A program made the position numbers and the translations under genes. From Paraburkholderia sp. Tr-20389 (GTDB lineage: Bacteria > Pseudomonadota > Gammaproteobacteria > Burkholderiales > Burkholderiaceae), in NCBI RefSeq assembly GCF_017104565.1, contig NZ_JAAGPD010000001.1, forward strand, positions 1-64,000: a stretch of 64,000 nucleotides of DNA, written 5' to 3'. Of the stretch, positions 44,115-52,335 are shown in pieces. Under the pieces are notes generated by a model. The model was not told the DNA's origin and ran no database searches. It saw only the letters and a list, made by a program, of their open reading frames with translations. Each line of letters begins with the position of its first letter. Position 1 is the stretch's first letter.

Positions 44115-44885
44115 ATGAGCACGCATACGGTTGGTACACGCGACGCCTGGCTGAAAGCGCGTCTTGAACTGCTCGAAGCCGAAAAGGCGTTGACGCGGCG
44201 CAGCGACGAACTGGCGCGACAGCGCGCGGCGCTGCCCTGGGTCAGGCTCGACAGGCAGTATCGATTCGAAACGGACGACGGCAGCGCGACACTAGCGGAT
44301 CTTTTCGCAGGACGCTCGCAGCTCATCGTCTATCACTTCATGTTTGGACCCGACTATGCGGCGGGCTGCCCGTCGTGCTCGGCGATTGCGGATGCCTTCG
44401 ATGGCATGGCCGTTCATCTTGCCAATCACGATGTCACGCTGACGGCCGTATCGCGCGCGCCGCTGGCAAAGTTGCAGGCGTACAAGCAGCGCATGGGCTG
44501 GAAGTTTCCGTGGGCGTCTGCGCACGACAGCGAGTTCAACTTCGACTTCAACGTGTCGTATACCGAGGCGCAGCAGCGCGCAGGCGATATCGAATACAAC
44601 TTCACGCGCGGCGGGCATGCGATGGACCTGACGCCTGCGCCGGAGCCCGTCGTCCAGTTCGCGGCTTGCTGCGGAACGGACGCGCCGACTTACTCGCGCG
44701 ACCGGCCAGGCATGAGCACCTTCGTGCTCGAAGACGGCGTCGTGTATCACGCGTACTCGACGTATGCGCGCGGCCTGGACGGACTGTGGGGCATGTATCA
44801 GTGGCTCGATCGTGCGCCGAAAGGGCGCAACGAGACGGGTATCTGGTGGCGCCGTCACGACGAGTACGAACAGCGGCGAGGCTGA
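44115..44885 (+). CDS. DUF899 family thioredoxin-like protein
   Basis: 256 residues of the DUF899 family: ARLELLEAEKALTRRSDELARQRAALPWVRLDRQYRF, LIVYHFMFGPDYAAGCPSCSAIADAFDG (with a CPSC redox-type pair), VSRAPLAKLQAYKQRMGWKFPW and VVYHAYSTYARGLDGLWGMYQWLDRAPKGR. The fold is thioredoxin-like; activity is uncharacterised. It is coupled to the next gene, whose GTG follows the stop by 2 bp. The helical-repeat regulator gene is divergent upstream. Confidence 0.88.
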   Translation: MSTHTVGTRDAWLKARLELLEAEKALTRRSDELARQRAALPWVRLDRQYRFETDDGSATLADLFAGRSQLIVYHFMFGPDYAAGCPSCSAIADAFDGMAVHLANHDVTLTAVSRAPLAKLQAYKQRMGWKFPWASAHDSEFNFDFNVSYTEAQQRAGDIEYNFTRGGHAMDLTPAPEPVVQFAACCGTDAPTYSRDRPGMSTFVLEDGVVYHAYSTYARGLDGLWGMYQWLDRAPKGRNETGIWWRRHDEYEQRRG

Positions 44886-44887
44886 TC

Positions 44888-45706
44888 GTGGATATCGTCG
44901 GCGCGAGCCTGATGCCTCTCGTGTCGCGACACGTGTACACGGCGCGCGTGTCGCAGCGTGTCTTCGTCGGTGTCGTGGCGCTCGTCTTCGCGATATGCGC
45001 CGGAGCGACGGTGGTCTGGTGCCTGTCGATGTCGACGATTCCAGAGCTGCCGATGACCGGCGGCTGGTCGCTGTCGATGACCTGGGCGCCGATGTGCGGA
45101 CAGAAGTGGCCACGCATCGCGGTTTCGTTCGTCGGCATGTGGATCGTGATGATGGCGGCGATGATGTTGCCGTCGCTGGCGCCTGTGTTGTGGCGTTATC
45201 ACGAGGCATTGGGCAGCACGGGCAGGCCGCGTGCGTATCGGCTCACAGTGCTGGCAGGCATGGGTTATTTTGCCGTGTGGGCAGTCCTGGGTGCGATCGT
45301 ATTTGCGTTGGGCTTCGTGTTCACGATGCTTGCCATGCAATGGCCCTTGCTGTCTCGCGCCGTGCCTCTCGCAGGCAGTCTCGTCGTGCTGCTTGCGGGC
45401 GGGTTGCAGTTCAGCGGATGGAAGGTGCGTTATCTGACATGCAGCCAGGGCGTCTCGTTGTGTCGCGAAGGATCGGCCTGTATGCATGGTGCGCGGCTCG
45501 GCATTCATTGCATCGTTTGCTGTGCGGGATTGACGGCCGTGCTGCTCGTCAACGGCATGATGGACTTGCGCACGATGACGCTCGTGACGCTCGCCATCAC
45601 CGCAGAGCGTCTTGCTCCAGCGCCCGAACGCGTTGCGCATGCGATCGGCGTGGTTATCGTCGTGATCGGGTTGTCGATGTTCGCACGAGCGATAGTCTTG
45701 TTTTGA
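44888..45706 (+). CDS. DUF2182 family metal-binding membrane protein
   Basis: 272 residues from GTG 44888 (GAGG about 7 bp upstream, 2 bp after the previous stop); ATG 44912 is an alternative. About six membrane segments. DUF2182 signs: WSLSMTWAPMCGQKWP, MWIVMMAAMMLPSLAPVL and a Cys-rich loop YLTCSQGVSLCREGSACMHGARLGIHCIVCCAGL. The Met/Cys/His pattern suggests metal handling; the function is unknown. It forms a two-gene unit with DUF899 and converges on the SDR gene across a hairpin terminator. Confidence 0.85.
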   Translation: MDIVGASLMPLVSRHVYTARVSQRVFVGVVALVFAICAGATVVWCLSMSTIPELPMTGGWSLSMTWAPMCGQKWPRIAVSFVGMWIVMMAAMMLPSLAPVLWRYHEALGSTGRPRAYRLTVLAGMGYFAVWAVLGAIVFALGFVFTMLAMQWPLLSRAVPLAGSLVVLLAGGLQFSGWKVRYLTCSQGVSLCREGSACMHGARLGIHCIVCCAGLTAVLLVNGMMDLRTMTLVTLAITAERLAPAPERVAHAIGVVIVVIGLSMFARAIVLF

Positions 45707-45737
45707 CCGCATCTGCGCATCAGAAAACGGCATGCAA

Positions 45738-45764
45738 CCGGCACGCAAACCCACTGCGTGCCGG
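45738..45764. terminator. Bidirectional hairpin between converging genes
   Basis: Perfect 10-bp stem CCGGCACGCA / TGCGTGCCGG with a 7-nt loop, in the 66-bp gap between the stops of the DUF2182 and SDR genes. A short T run (TTTT on the minus strand about 10 bp on) supports minus-strand termination. Confidence 0.7.
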
Positions 45765-45772
45765 CCGCCACC

Positions 45773-46543
45773 TCAGATCGATTTCACTTCTCCGCCATCC
45801 ATCCGCAACGTCGATCCTGTCATCCAGTGCGCGCCCGGCGACACGATGAACGCCATGAGTTCCGCGATTTCCTCGGGCGTGCCGTAGCGCGCAATGCCCG
45901 CTTCCTTGGGAAACTTCGCGGTCGCTTCTTCGACGCTCATGTTGTGCAGCGGCGCCCAGTGTTCGAGATACGACTGGCGACGTCCCGTCATCACCGGACC
46001 GGGCAGCACGCTGTTGACCTGAACGCCGTCCTCGATGCCGCGATCCGACAACGCCTTCGCCAGCGCGACGATCGCCGCGTTGATTGTGCCGACAGCCGCA
46101 TAGGGCGCCTTCGGAAACAGCGCGGAGTTGCCCGACATCAGCACGACCGAACCCGAGGTTTCCTTCAACGCGGGCCATGCCGCAATCGTCAGGCGGCGCG
46201 CGCCGTGCAGCTTCAAGGCAAGACCGTGTTCCCACTGTTCGTCGCTCATGTCGAACACGTCGATTTGCGGCACGGCGCCTGCAATGTTGAGCAACGCGTC
46301 GATCCGCCCGAATGCCGCGAGTGACCGATCGACGACTTCCTGCGCCGCGTTGCGCAACGACAGGTCGATGTCGATGGCCAGTGCTTTTGCACCTGCATCG
46401 ACGACAGCCCGCGCGGTTTCATCCAGATTCTCTCGATTGCGCGCAACCAGCACGATCGCGTCGAAGTCCTTTGCCAACCTGATCGCCGTCGAACGCCCGA
46501 TGCCCTGGCTCGCGCCCGTGACGATCGCTACTTTGCTGGACAT
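45773..46543 (-). CDS. SDR-family protein lacking the usual YxxxK motif
   Basis: 256 residues with a clear NAD(P)-binding Rossmann N terminus (VAIVTGASQGIGRSTAIRLA), LLNIAGAV and the NSVLPGPVMTGRR segment. In place of the catalytic YxxxK the aligned stretch reads VGTIN within PYAAVGTINAAIVALAKAL, so both Tyr and Lys appear absent. This is a known type of variation in some SDR subgroups and may mean a different chemistry. Last gene of a three-gene minus-strand set with MDR and hydrolase genes. Confidence 0.85.
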   Translation of the reverse strand: MSSKVAIVTGASQGIGRSTAIRLAKDFDAIVLVARNRENLDETARAVVDAGAKALAIDIDLSLRNAAQEVVDRSLAAFGRIDALLNIAGAVPQIDVFDMSDEQWEHGLALKLHGARRLTIAAWPALKETSGSVVLMSGNSALFPKAPYAAVGTINAAIVALAKALSDRGIEDGVQVNSVLPGPVMTGRRQSYLEHWAPLHNMSVEEATAKFPKEAGIARYGTPEEIAELMAFIVSPGAHWMTGSTLRMDGGEVKSI

Positions 46544-46573
46544 AACATGTCTCCTGGTTCGATGGATGGACGC

Positions 46574-47545
46574 TCAGTGAACGACGACCATCTTGCCGCC
46601 GGCTTCATTCGCTTCCATCACACGATGCGCTTCGCGAATCTGATCGAACGAGAACACGCGCGATGGCCTCGCGCTGAAGCGGCCCGCTGCGACATCGGCG
46701 GCGATCGCTTGCAGCGGCACATCGGACAGCGGAAAGCCGGGCGTGCCGAACACGAAGCTGCCGAAGAACGTCAGGTACACACCGCTCGACATTTGCAGCA
46801 GCGGATTGAACTCAGGGATCGGCGCGAGGCCGCCCAGCCAGCCGGCCAGACACGCACGGCCGCCACGGCGCAGCATTGCGAGCGAGTCGAGAATCACGCT
46901 GTTGCCGACGAGGTCTAGCACGGCGTCGATCTGCTTCGCTTCGGCGATGCGCTTCGACAGATCGGGACCTTCCAGTTCGACGCGCGATGCGCCCAGCGCT
47001 TCGAGCATCGCAAAACGCGCCGGATTGCGCGTCGTCGCGATCACTTTCGCGCCTGCATTGACGGCCAGATTCACGGCAGCCTGTCCAAACGAAGAGGTCG
47101 CGCCGCGAATCACCACCGTTTGACCTGCCTGGATGTCGAGGTTGCGGAACAGGCATGTCCACGCCGTCGCGTAGGTTTCCGGAATCGCCGCGAGTTCGGC
47201 CCACGGCAGATCGGATTCGATCAGCGCGACGTTCGATACGGGGGCTCGCGTGTACTCCGCGTAGCTGCCGTTGATCGTGCGTCCCAGCCCGCCCATCAAT
47301 GCGGCCACTTTTGCGCCCACGGGAAACTCGCCACCCGGACACGACTTCACGATACCCACGCATTCGATGCCGCTCACCTTCGCGGCTTCGGCCCATTCGC
47401 CGCGCCGCATGTGCATTTCGGCGTGGTTGATGCCGAACGCCTTGATCTCGATGACGACATGACCTTCCAGCGGTTCCGGTTCCGGCAGTTCCGTATAGAC
47501 GAGGCTGTCGAGGCCGCCGAACTTTTCGAGCACGATTGCGCGCAT
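46574..47545 (-). CDS. Medium-chain dehydrogenase/quinone-reductase-like protein
   Basis: 323 residues, MDR superfamily: N-terminal GroES-like half (YTELPEPEPLEGHVVIEIKAFGINHAEMHMRRGEW, VGAKVAALMGGLGRTINGSYAEY) and a nucleotide-binding half (VVIRGATSSFGQAAVNLAVNAGAKVIATTRN). It lacks the zinc-site histidine and cysteine pattern of alcohol dehydrogenases and resembles NADPH:quinone reductases. It lies 30 bp before the SDR gene and 74 bp after the hydrolase gene, so the three are probably one operon. Confidence 0.88.
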   Translation of the reverse strand: MRAIVLEKFGGLDSLVYTELPEPEPLEGHVVIEIKAFGINHAEMHMRRGEWAEAAKVSGIECVGIVKSCPGGEFPVGAKVAALMGGLGRTINGSYAEYTRAPVSNVALIESDLPWAELAAIPETYATAWTCLFRNLDIQAGQTVVIRGATSSFGQAAVNLAVNAGAKVIATTRNPARFAMLEALGASRVELEGPDLSKRIAEAKQIDAVLDLVGNSVILDSLAMLRRGGRACLAGWLGGLAPIPEFNPLLQMSSGVYLTFFGSFVFGTPGFPLSDVPLQAIAADVAAGRFSARPSRVFSFDQIREAHRVMEANEAGGKMVVVH

Positions 47546-47619
47546 GAGGGTTCTCCTAAGGTAGAGGGCGCGTCGGACGACGCAGTGTTATCGGGCAGAT
47601 GCGAACCCACCCGTCGATG

Positions 47620-48474
47620 TCAGCGAAGCAGGAAGCCGGCAATGGCGGCGGCGATGTCGGCCGCGTGTGTTTCGAGCGCGAAGTGGCCCGTATCGAAGAA
47701 GCGCACGTCGGCGTCCGGCAGATCGCGCTTGAACGCTTCGGCGCCCGGCGGCAGGAAGAAAGGATCGTGCTTGCCCCACACCGCGAGGAACGGCGGCTGG
47801 TACGTGCGGAAATACTGCTGGAACGCCGGATACAGCGCGACGTTGCTTTGATAATCGCCGAACAGGTCGAGCTGGATCTCGTGTGCGCCCGGACGGTTCA
47901 TGTAGTAGTCGTCGAGGGAGTAGCCGTCGGGCGAAACGGCCGTCGGGTCGGTGACGCCGTGCGTGTATTGCCAGACCGTCGCGTCCTTCGTCAGCAGCGC
48001 GCGCAGTGCGTCGCGGTTCGCCTGCGACGGATCCTTCCAGTACGCCTGGATCGGGTTCCAGCCGTCGCTCAGTCCTTCCACATACGCATTCCCGTTCTGC
48101 GAAATGATTCCCGTGATGCGCTCGGGATGCTTCAGCGCGAGCCGGAAGCCCGTCGGCGCGCCGTAGTCGAACACGTACACCGCGAACCGGTCGAAGCCGA
48201 TCACTTCCGTGAACCGGTCGATCACGTTGGCGAGATTGTCGAACGTGTAAGCGAAGCGCTCGCGGTCCGGCATGTCGGACTGGCCGAAGCCCGGCAGATC
48301 CGGCGCGACGATGTGAAAGCGGTCGGCCAGCAGCGGAATCAGATCGCGGAACATGTGACTCGAACTCGGAAAGCCGTGCAGCAATAGCAGCTTCGGCGCG
48401 CCGGCGCGGCCGGCTTCGCGATAGAACACGTTGAAACCGTCAACGTCGGCGCGGCGATGGGCAATCGTGGACAT
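47620..48474 (-). CDS. Alpha/beta hydrolase, haloalkane-dehalogenase / epoxide-hydrolase-like
   Basis: 284 residues. Oxyanion motif HGFPSSSHMFRDL, nucleophile elbow with aspartate in VFDYGAPTGFRLAL rather than serine, a cap domain (about 140-210) and the catalytic histidine in FDTGHFALETHA. An Asp nucleophile is used by haloalkane dehalogenases and epoxide hydrolases, so either activity is possible. First gene of the set; the CGNR regulator gene is divergent upstream. Confidence 0.87.
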   Translation of the reverse strand: MSTIAHRRADVDGFNVFYREAGRAGAPKLLLLHGFPSSSHMFRDLIPLLADRFHIVAPDLPGFGQSDMPDRERFAYTFDNLANVIDRFTEVIGFDRFAVYVFDYGAPTGFRLALKHPERITGIISQNGNAYVEGLSDGWNPIQAYWKDPSQANRDALRALLTKDATVWQYTHGVTDPTAVSPDGYSLDDYYMNRPGAHEIQLDLFGDYQSNVALYPAFQQYFRTYQPPFLAVWGKHDPFFLPPGAEAFKRDLPDADVRFFDTGHFALETHAADIAAAIAGFLLR

Positions 48475-48627
48475 GGCGTTTCTCTCCGTAAAAAGTGGGT
48501 GTCGCGGGTGGCGACTTAGGTAACCTCTAAAAAAGTGATAATCAGGTTACAAAGTGCGGATGTAACTTGTCAAGTGGTTTTTTAGTGGTTACTATGACAG
48601 CATCGTCACCTCGCATTCGTCATAGCA

Positions 48628-49260
48628 ATGGACTACCGCCAGATTCCGGCCATCTTCGTGGCCGACGCTCCGGGCCTCGACTTCCTGAACTCGGTCGCGA
48701 CGCCCGTCGACGAACCCGTCGACTGGATCGTCGACGGCGAAGGCCTGCTCGGCTGGCTGGAGCAGGCGGGCATGGTTCCGCCCGACGCGCTCGCTGACAT
48801 CCGCACGGGCTCGACGCCGCAGAAACTCGACGAAGTCGCGGCGCAGGCGCGTGGGTTACGCGAGTGGTTTCGCGGTTATGTGAAAACGAGGAAAGGGCAG
48901 CCGCTGGCGGCAAACGATCTGCGCGATCTCGAACCGTTGAACCAGTTGCTTGCGCGTGACGTGCAGCATCGCGAGATCGTCGCGAGCGGGCCGGGCGAGG
49001 CGGGCGTGTTTTCATTGCACGCGAAGCGGCGCTGGGAGTCGGCGGAATCGCTGTTGATGCCGATCGCCGAGGCGCTGGCGAAACTCGTCTGCGAAGAGGA
49101 CTTCACGCACGTGAAAGCATGTGAAGGACCGAAATGCACGCTGCTGTTCGCCGATCACACGCGAGGTCACGCGCGCAGGTGGTGCAGCATGGCGATCTGC
49201 GGCAATCGCGCGAAGGTGGCCGCGCATCGCGCGCGGCTCAAGGAAAGGCAAGGCGAGTAG
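48628..49260 (+). CDS. CGNR zinc-finger transcriptional regulator
   Basis: 210 residues with an N-terminal ABATE-like domain and a C-terminal CGNR finger: CEGPKCTLLFADHTRGHARRWCSMAICGNRAKVAAHRARL (four cysteines plus the CGNR signature). Proteins of this family are probable regulators of catabolic genes. It is divergent from the hydrolase-MDR-SDR set, 153 bp apart, which suggests it controls them. The upstream gap is AT-rich. Confidence 0.88.
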   Translation: MDYRQIPAIFVADAPGLDFLNSVATPVDEPVDWIVDGEGLLGWLEQAGMVPPDALADIRTGSTPQKLDEVAAQARGLREWFRGYVKTRKGQPLAANDLRDLEPLNQLLARDVQHREIVASGPGEAGVFSLHAKRRWESAESLLMPIAEALAKLVCEEDFTHVKACEGPKCTLLFADHTRGHARRWCSMAICGNRAKVAAHRARLKERQGE

Positions 49261-49573
49261 TCCGCTATTCGCGCTTCGTGAAGGCGCGCTTCCATCCAGG
49301 CACAATCCGTTGCATTGACGCTCGTACGGAAACACTCGCGTCATTGCCATCGCACGCGTACGCGGAAAACATCACGTCCGGAACCGCAGCGTGACGCTCG
49401 ACGACGTCTCGTGCGTTGCCCATCACCATCGTCTGATTCGCGTGGTGCCTATCTGTGAATCTGATAGCGCTATGCAATCCCTTCGCTTGATGCGCCTGTC
49501 GATCGATGCGACTGTGTGGCCTCGATTGCATGCATCGACATCCATCAGCACATCGGGAGACGGAGATTCAGAC
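49261..49573. other. Gene-free gap before the PrpD operon
   Basis: 313 bp. I see no gene, repeat or clear promoter; GGGAGA at 49555-49560 and the nearby GGAGA serve as ribosome-binding site of the next gene. Open frames running in from 49391 lack an initiation site and were not used. Confidence 0.45.
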
Positions 49574-50989
49574 ATGAGTTCACTCACCACAGTGGAGCGT
49601 ATCGGCAACTTTGCAAACAACGCTCGACTGTCGCATCTGTCGGAAGCATCGAAAGCGCTATTCAGACGCAACATTCTCGATAGCCTCGGCTGTGCGATTG
49701 CCGCGCTTCCCGGCGCACCATTCGCAGCACTTCGCGACCAGTTCCACGAATATCGCGGCACGCAGCGGGGCTCCTGCACGCTGATCGGCGGCGGTCACGC
49801 GGCGCCCGACGAAGCCGCGCTCTATAACTCCGGCCTCGTGCGCTATGTGGATCTTCTCGATAGCTACATGTCGCCGGGCGGGCTGTGTCATCCCAGCGAC
49901 AACTTTGGCGCGATTCTCGCGGCCTCCGAACATGCGTCGGCGTCGGGCGCCGAGTTCATGCTCGCGCTTGCCGTGGCCTATGAAATCGAGTCGCGCATCA
50001 CGGCTGTCGTCCCCGTGATGGCGAAAGGATTCAATCACGCGATCCAGCTCGCTGCTTCGGCGGCGGCCGGTGCCGGCAAGCTGTTTGGATTGTCGGCGGA
50101 GCAGATCGCACATGCCGTTGCCATCGCGACCGTGGACAACGTTTCGTTGACGTGCGTGCATTCGGAGCCGGTTTCGCAGTGGAAAGGATTTTCGCCCGGC
50201 ATCACCGGCATGCGTGCCGTGTATGCGGCATCGCTGGCGAAGCGGGGTTTCACCGGCCCGCTGCGCCTGTTCGAGGGGCCGAACGGACTTGAGCGGATGT
50301 TCGATCAGCCTGTCGATATCGATTGGGAAAGCCCGGCGCTCGACGTCGTTCAGCAGACGGTGATGAAGAAATACTGCTCGCTGATTCACGGCCAGCCGGT
50401 TCTCGAAGCAACGCTGGCGCTTCGCAAGCAACACGGCATCTGTGCCGAAGAAGTCGAAGCGGTGCAATGCGACATCTTCCAGATGGGCTATGACATCGCG
50501 GGCGGCGGCAGCTTCGGCGCAAAAGACCGGCCGATGACGAAGGAGCAGGCCGACTACAACCTCAAGTACCTGATTGCCGCAGCATTGCTCGACGGTCAGG
50601 TCGGACCGGCGCAACTCGAAACGCAGCGCATCCAGGCTGCCGACGCGCAGGCATTGCTCGGCCGCGTGACGGTCGCGCCCGATGCGACCTGCTCGTCGCA
50701 GTATCCGAATGAACTGAATACGCGCGTGACGATCACGCTGAAGAGCGGGCGTGTGTATTCGAAGGAGCACGTCGGATTCGAGGGGAGTATCGAGAATCCG
50801 CTCACGTGGGAACGCACCGTCGAGAAGTTCAACTGGCTCAGCGAACAGTACGCGGGCGACAGTCTTCGAGAAGAGATCGTCGAACTCGTTACGAAGCTGG
50901 AGACACACTCCGTGAAAGAGTTGATGCAACTCATGAGCCGTGTCAGCCCGGAAGCGAAGTTCCCCGCCCGGCATCCGGGCATCCAGTAA
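49574..50989 (+). CDS. MmgE/PrpD family protein
   Basis: 471 residues from ATG 49574, the point where family homology starts (VERIGNFANNARLSHLSEASKALFRRNILDSLGCAIAALPG). MmgE/PrpD family includes 2-methylcitrate dehydratase, cis-aconitate decarboxylase-like enzymes and others acting on tricarboxylic or related acids. Here no prpB or prpC is adjacent; instead two tautomerase-like genes follow, so the substrate is probably different. Visible parts: CHPSDNFGAILAASEHASASGAEFMLALAVAYEIESRI and MKKYCSLIHGQPVLEATLAL. Confidence 0.9.
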   Translation: MSSLTTVERIGNFANNARLSHLSEASKALFRRNILDSLGCAIAALPGAPFAALRDQFHEYRGTQRGSCTLIGGGHAAPDEAALYNSGLVRYVDLLDSYMSPGGLCHPSDNFGAILAASEHASASGAEFMLALAVAYEIESRITAVVPVMAKGFNHAIQLAASAAAGAGKLFGLSAEQIAHAVAIATVDNVSLTCVHSEPVSQWKGFSPGITGMRAVYAASLAKRGFTGPLRLFEGPNGLERMFDQPVDIDWESPALDVVQQTVMKKYCSLIHGQPVLEATLALRKQHGICAEEVEAVQCDIFQMGYDIAGGGSFGAKDRPMTKEQADYNLKYLIAAALLDGQVGPAQLETQRIQAADAQALLGRVTVAPDATCSSQYPNELNTRVTITLKSGRVYSKEHVGFEGSIENPLTWERTVEKFNWLSEQYAGDSLREEIVELVTKLETHSVKELMQLMSRVSPEAKFPARHPGIQ

Positions 50990-51013
50990 GTCGAATTTGA
51001 TCAGGAGATACTG

Positions 51014-51244
51014 ATGGCACTGATTTCGTGCGATATGCGTTTCGGCCGTACGGACGAGCAGAAGCGCAAGCTTGCAGCAGGCCTGTTGCGCATCGTCGGC
51101 GATGCAACGGGCGAAACGAAAGAGGATATTTTCGTGGTGTTCCGCGAAGGACGCGGCATCAATTTCGTCGAGCATGGCGAACATTTGCCCGAGTATGTCG
51201 AAGGCGCGGCAAACGACAAAGAACTCATCGCACGCCTCAAATAA
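51014..51244 (+). CDS. Tautomerase-superfamily subunit without Pro1
   Basis: 76 residues. The fold pattern (beta strand ALISCDMRFG, helix TDEQKRKLAAGLLRIVGDATG, strand EDIFVVFREGRGINFVEHGEHLPEYVEG) fits the 4-oxalocrotonate tautomerase superfamily, but the residue after Met is Ala rather than the catalytic proline. It is followed 16 bp later by a second tautomerase gene with Pro1, so the two may form a hetero-oligomer as in some dehalogenases of the family. Confidence 0.72.
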   Translation: MALISCDMRFGRTDEQKRKLAAGLLRIVGDATGETKEDIFVVFREGRGINFVEHGEHLPEYVEGAANDKELIARLK

Positions 51245-51260
51245 ACCAGGAGACGCTTAC

Positions 51261-51467
51261 ATGCCATTCATCGAATGCCATATCAAGAAGGGGCTGTCAC
51301 AGGCGCGCCGCGAACAGCTGATGCGCGACATCATTCAGGTGACGCATGATTCGATCGGCTCGGACCCGAAGATCATCAATGTGATCATCCACGAGCATCC
51401 CGCCGAAAACATCAGCATATCGAGCCGTATCAACGGAGAGGAATTCAGGCGGGAAACGCCGGTCTGA
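51261..51467 (+). CDS. 4-oxalocrotonate tautomerase-like protein
   Basis: 68 residues starting PFIECHIKKGLSQARREQLM after the initiator Met: Pro1 is present as needed for catalysis, and the NVIIHEHPAENISISSR segment matches the middle strand of 4-OT. CAGGAGA lies just upstream. Last gene of the PrpD-tautomerase-tautomerase unit. It may isomerise an enol or keto acid in an as yet unidentified catabolic route. Confidence 0.82.
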   Translation: MPFIECHIKKGLSQARREQLMRDIIQVTHDSIGSDPKIINVIIHEHPAENISISSRINGEEFRRETPV

Positions 51468-51648
51468 TCGCTCTCGTGGCGTTGCTCATTCTTTTCTTAA
51501 CAGGCTTCACTACGTGACAAGTGGCGGCTATGCTCTACGTGTAGTCAAATCCGCTGAACCCGGCGCCATCGGGTCGACCCTGGAAGTGCACTGCGTCGGC
51601 TCGCTGGCAAACGCACAATGATGAATATCGTCGACGGGAGACCATGTC

Positions 51649-51906
51649 ATGGCTGACGCAAAACGACTCTTTGCCGCCCTTGTCGCTTCGACGCTTCTCG
51701 CCAGTATGCCGGACGTGTCATGGGCGACGGAGCAGGCTCAACAACGCCGTGCCGGGCGCGATGTGCGACAGGACACCCGCCAGGGTTCACGCCATACCAA
51801 GCAGGACTGCCGCGCCGCGAACCAGAAAAGCAATTCGCAATGCCGGCAGGACAAGCGCGATACCAAGCAGAACGGGCGGCAGGCAGCCCGTGACATCAAG
51901 TATTGA
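51649..51906 (+). CDS. Small exported Arg/Gln-rich protein
   Basis: 85 residues with a signal peptide (MADAKRLFAALVASTLLASMPDVSWA), followed by a basic, polar tail with repeated DxRQDTRQGSR-like units and two cysteines (QDCRAANQKSNSQCRQ). GGGAGA lies 8-10 bp upstream of ATG 51649. No family recognised; small basic periplasmic proteins of this kind are common in this bacterial group. Confidence 0.6.
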   Translation: MADAKRLFAALVASTLLASMPDVSWATEQAQQRRAGRDVRQDTRQGSRHTKQDCRAANQKSNSQCRQDKRDTKQNGRQAARDIKY

Positions 51907-52335
51907 GCTGAATCCGGACGCGATCCGCGCATGCACGGAGCAAAGAAATAAAAGTCCGGATATGCGACCAAAGTCCAATTGAATATTGTGGGAGCAGGTC
52001 CGATAGTACAGGTACGTCGGATGGTTACTGCTTTGCATCATATGCGTGTCGTTGGGGCGCGTCGCCTGAGGCTCGAAGGCCGCCGCGCTTGTAAACGCTT
52101 GCTCGCAGGTACGCCGTAGCATCGCTGTCATGCGCAGATCGCGGGTGGTGCAGTCCGCGGGACAACGCTGTCGCTGTGTAAAGAACCCGGAACAGTTGAG
52201 AAATATTCGCAAGATGGTCGAGGCGGAAGTCGTCTACTCAGGCGCGGTCGCGATATCCGTAGCGCCCTGCACGAGCACGTAGCTTGCCGGCTGATCGGTG
52301 CTGATTCGCGAGGCGACCTGGCGGGAGAACAACCT
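51907..52335. other. Gene-free gap before the efflux operon
   Basis: 429 bp. Short frames on both strands are not supported by family or codon pattern. I see no repeats. A promoter for the efflux operon is expected towards the right side, but no clear -35/-10 pair stands out. GGGAGAAC just before 52336 is the ribosome-binding site. Confidence 0.45.
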
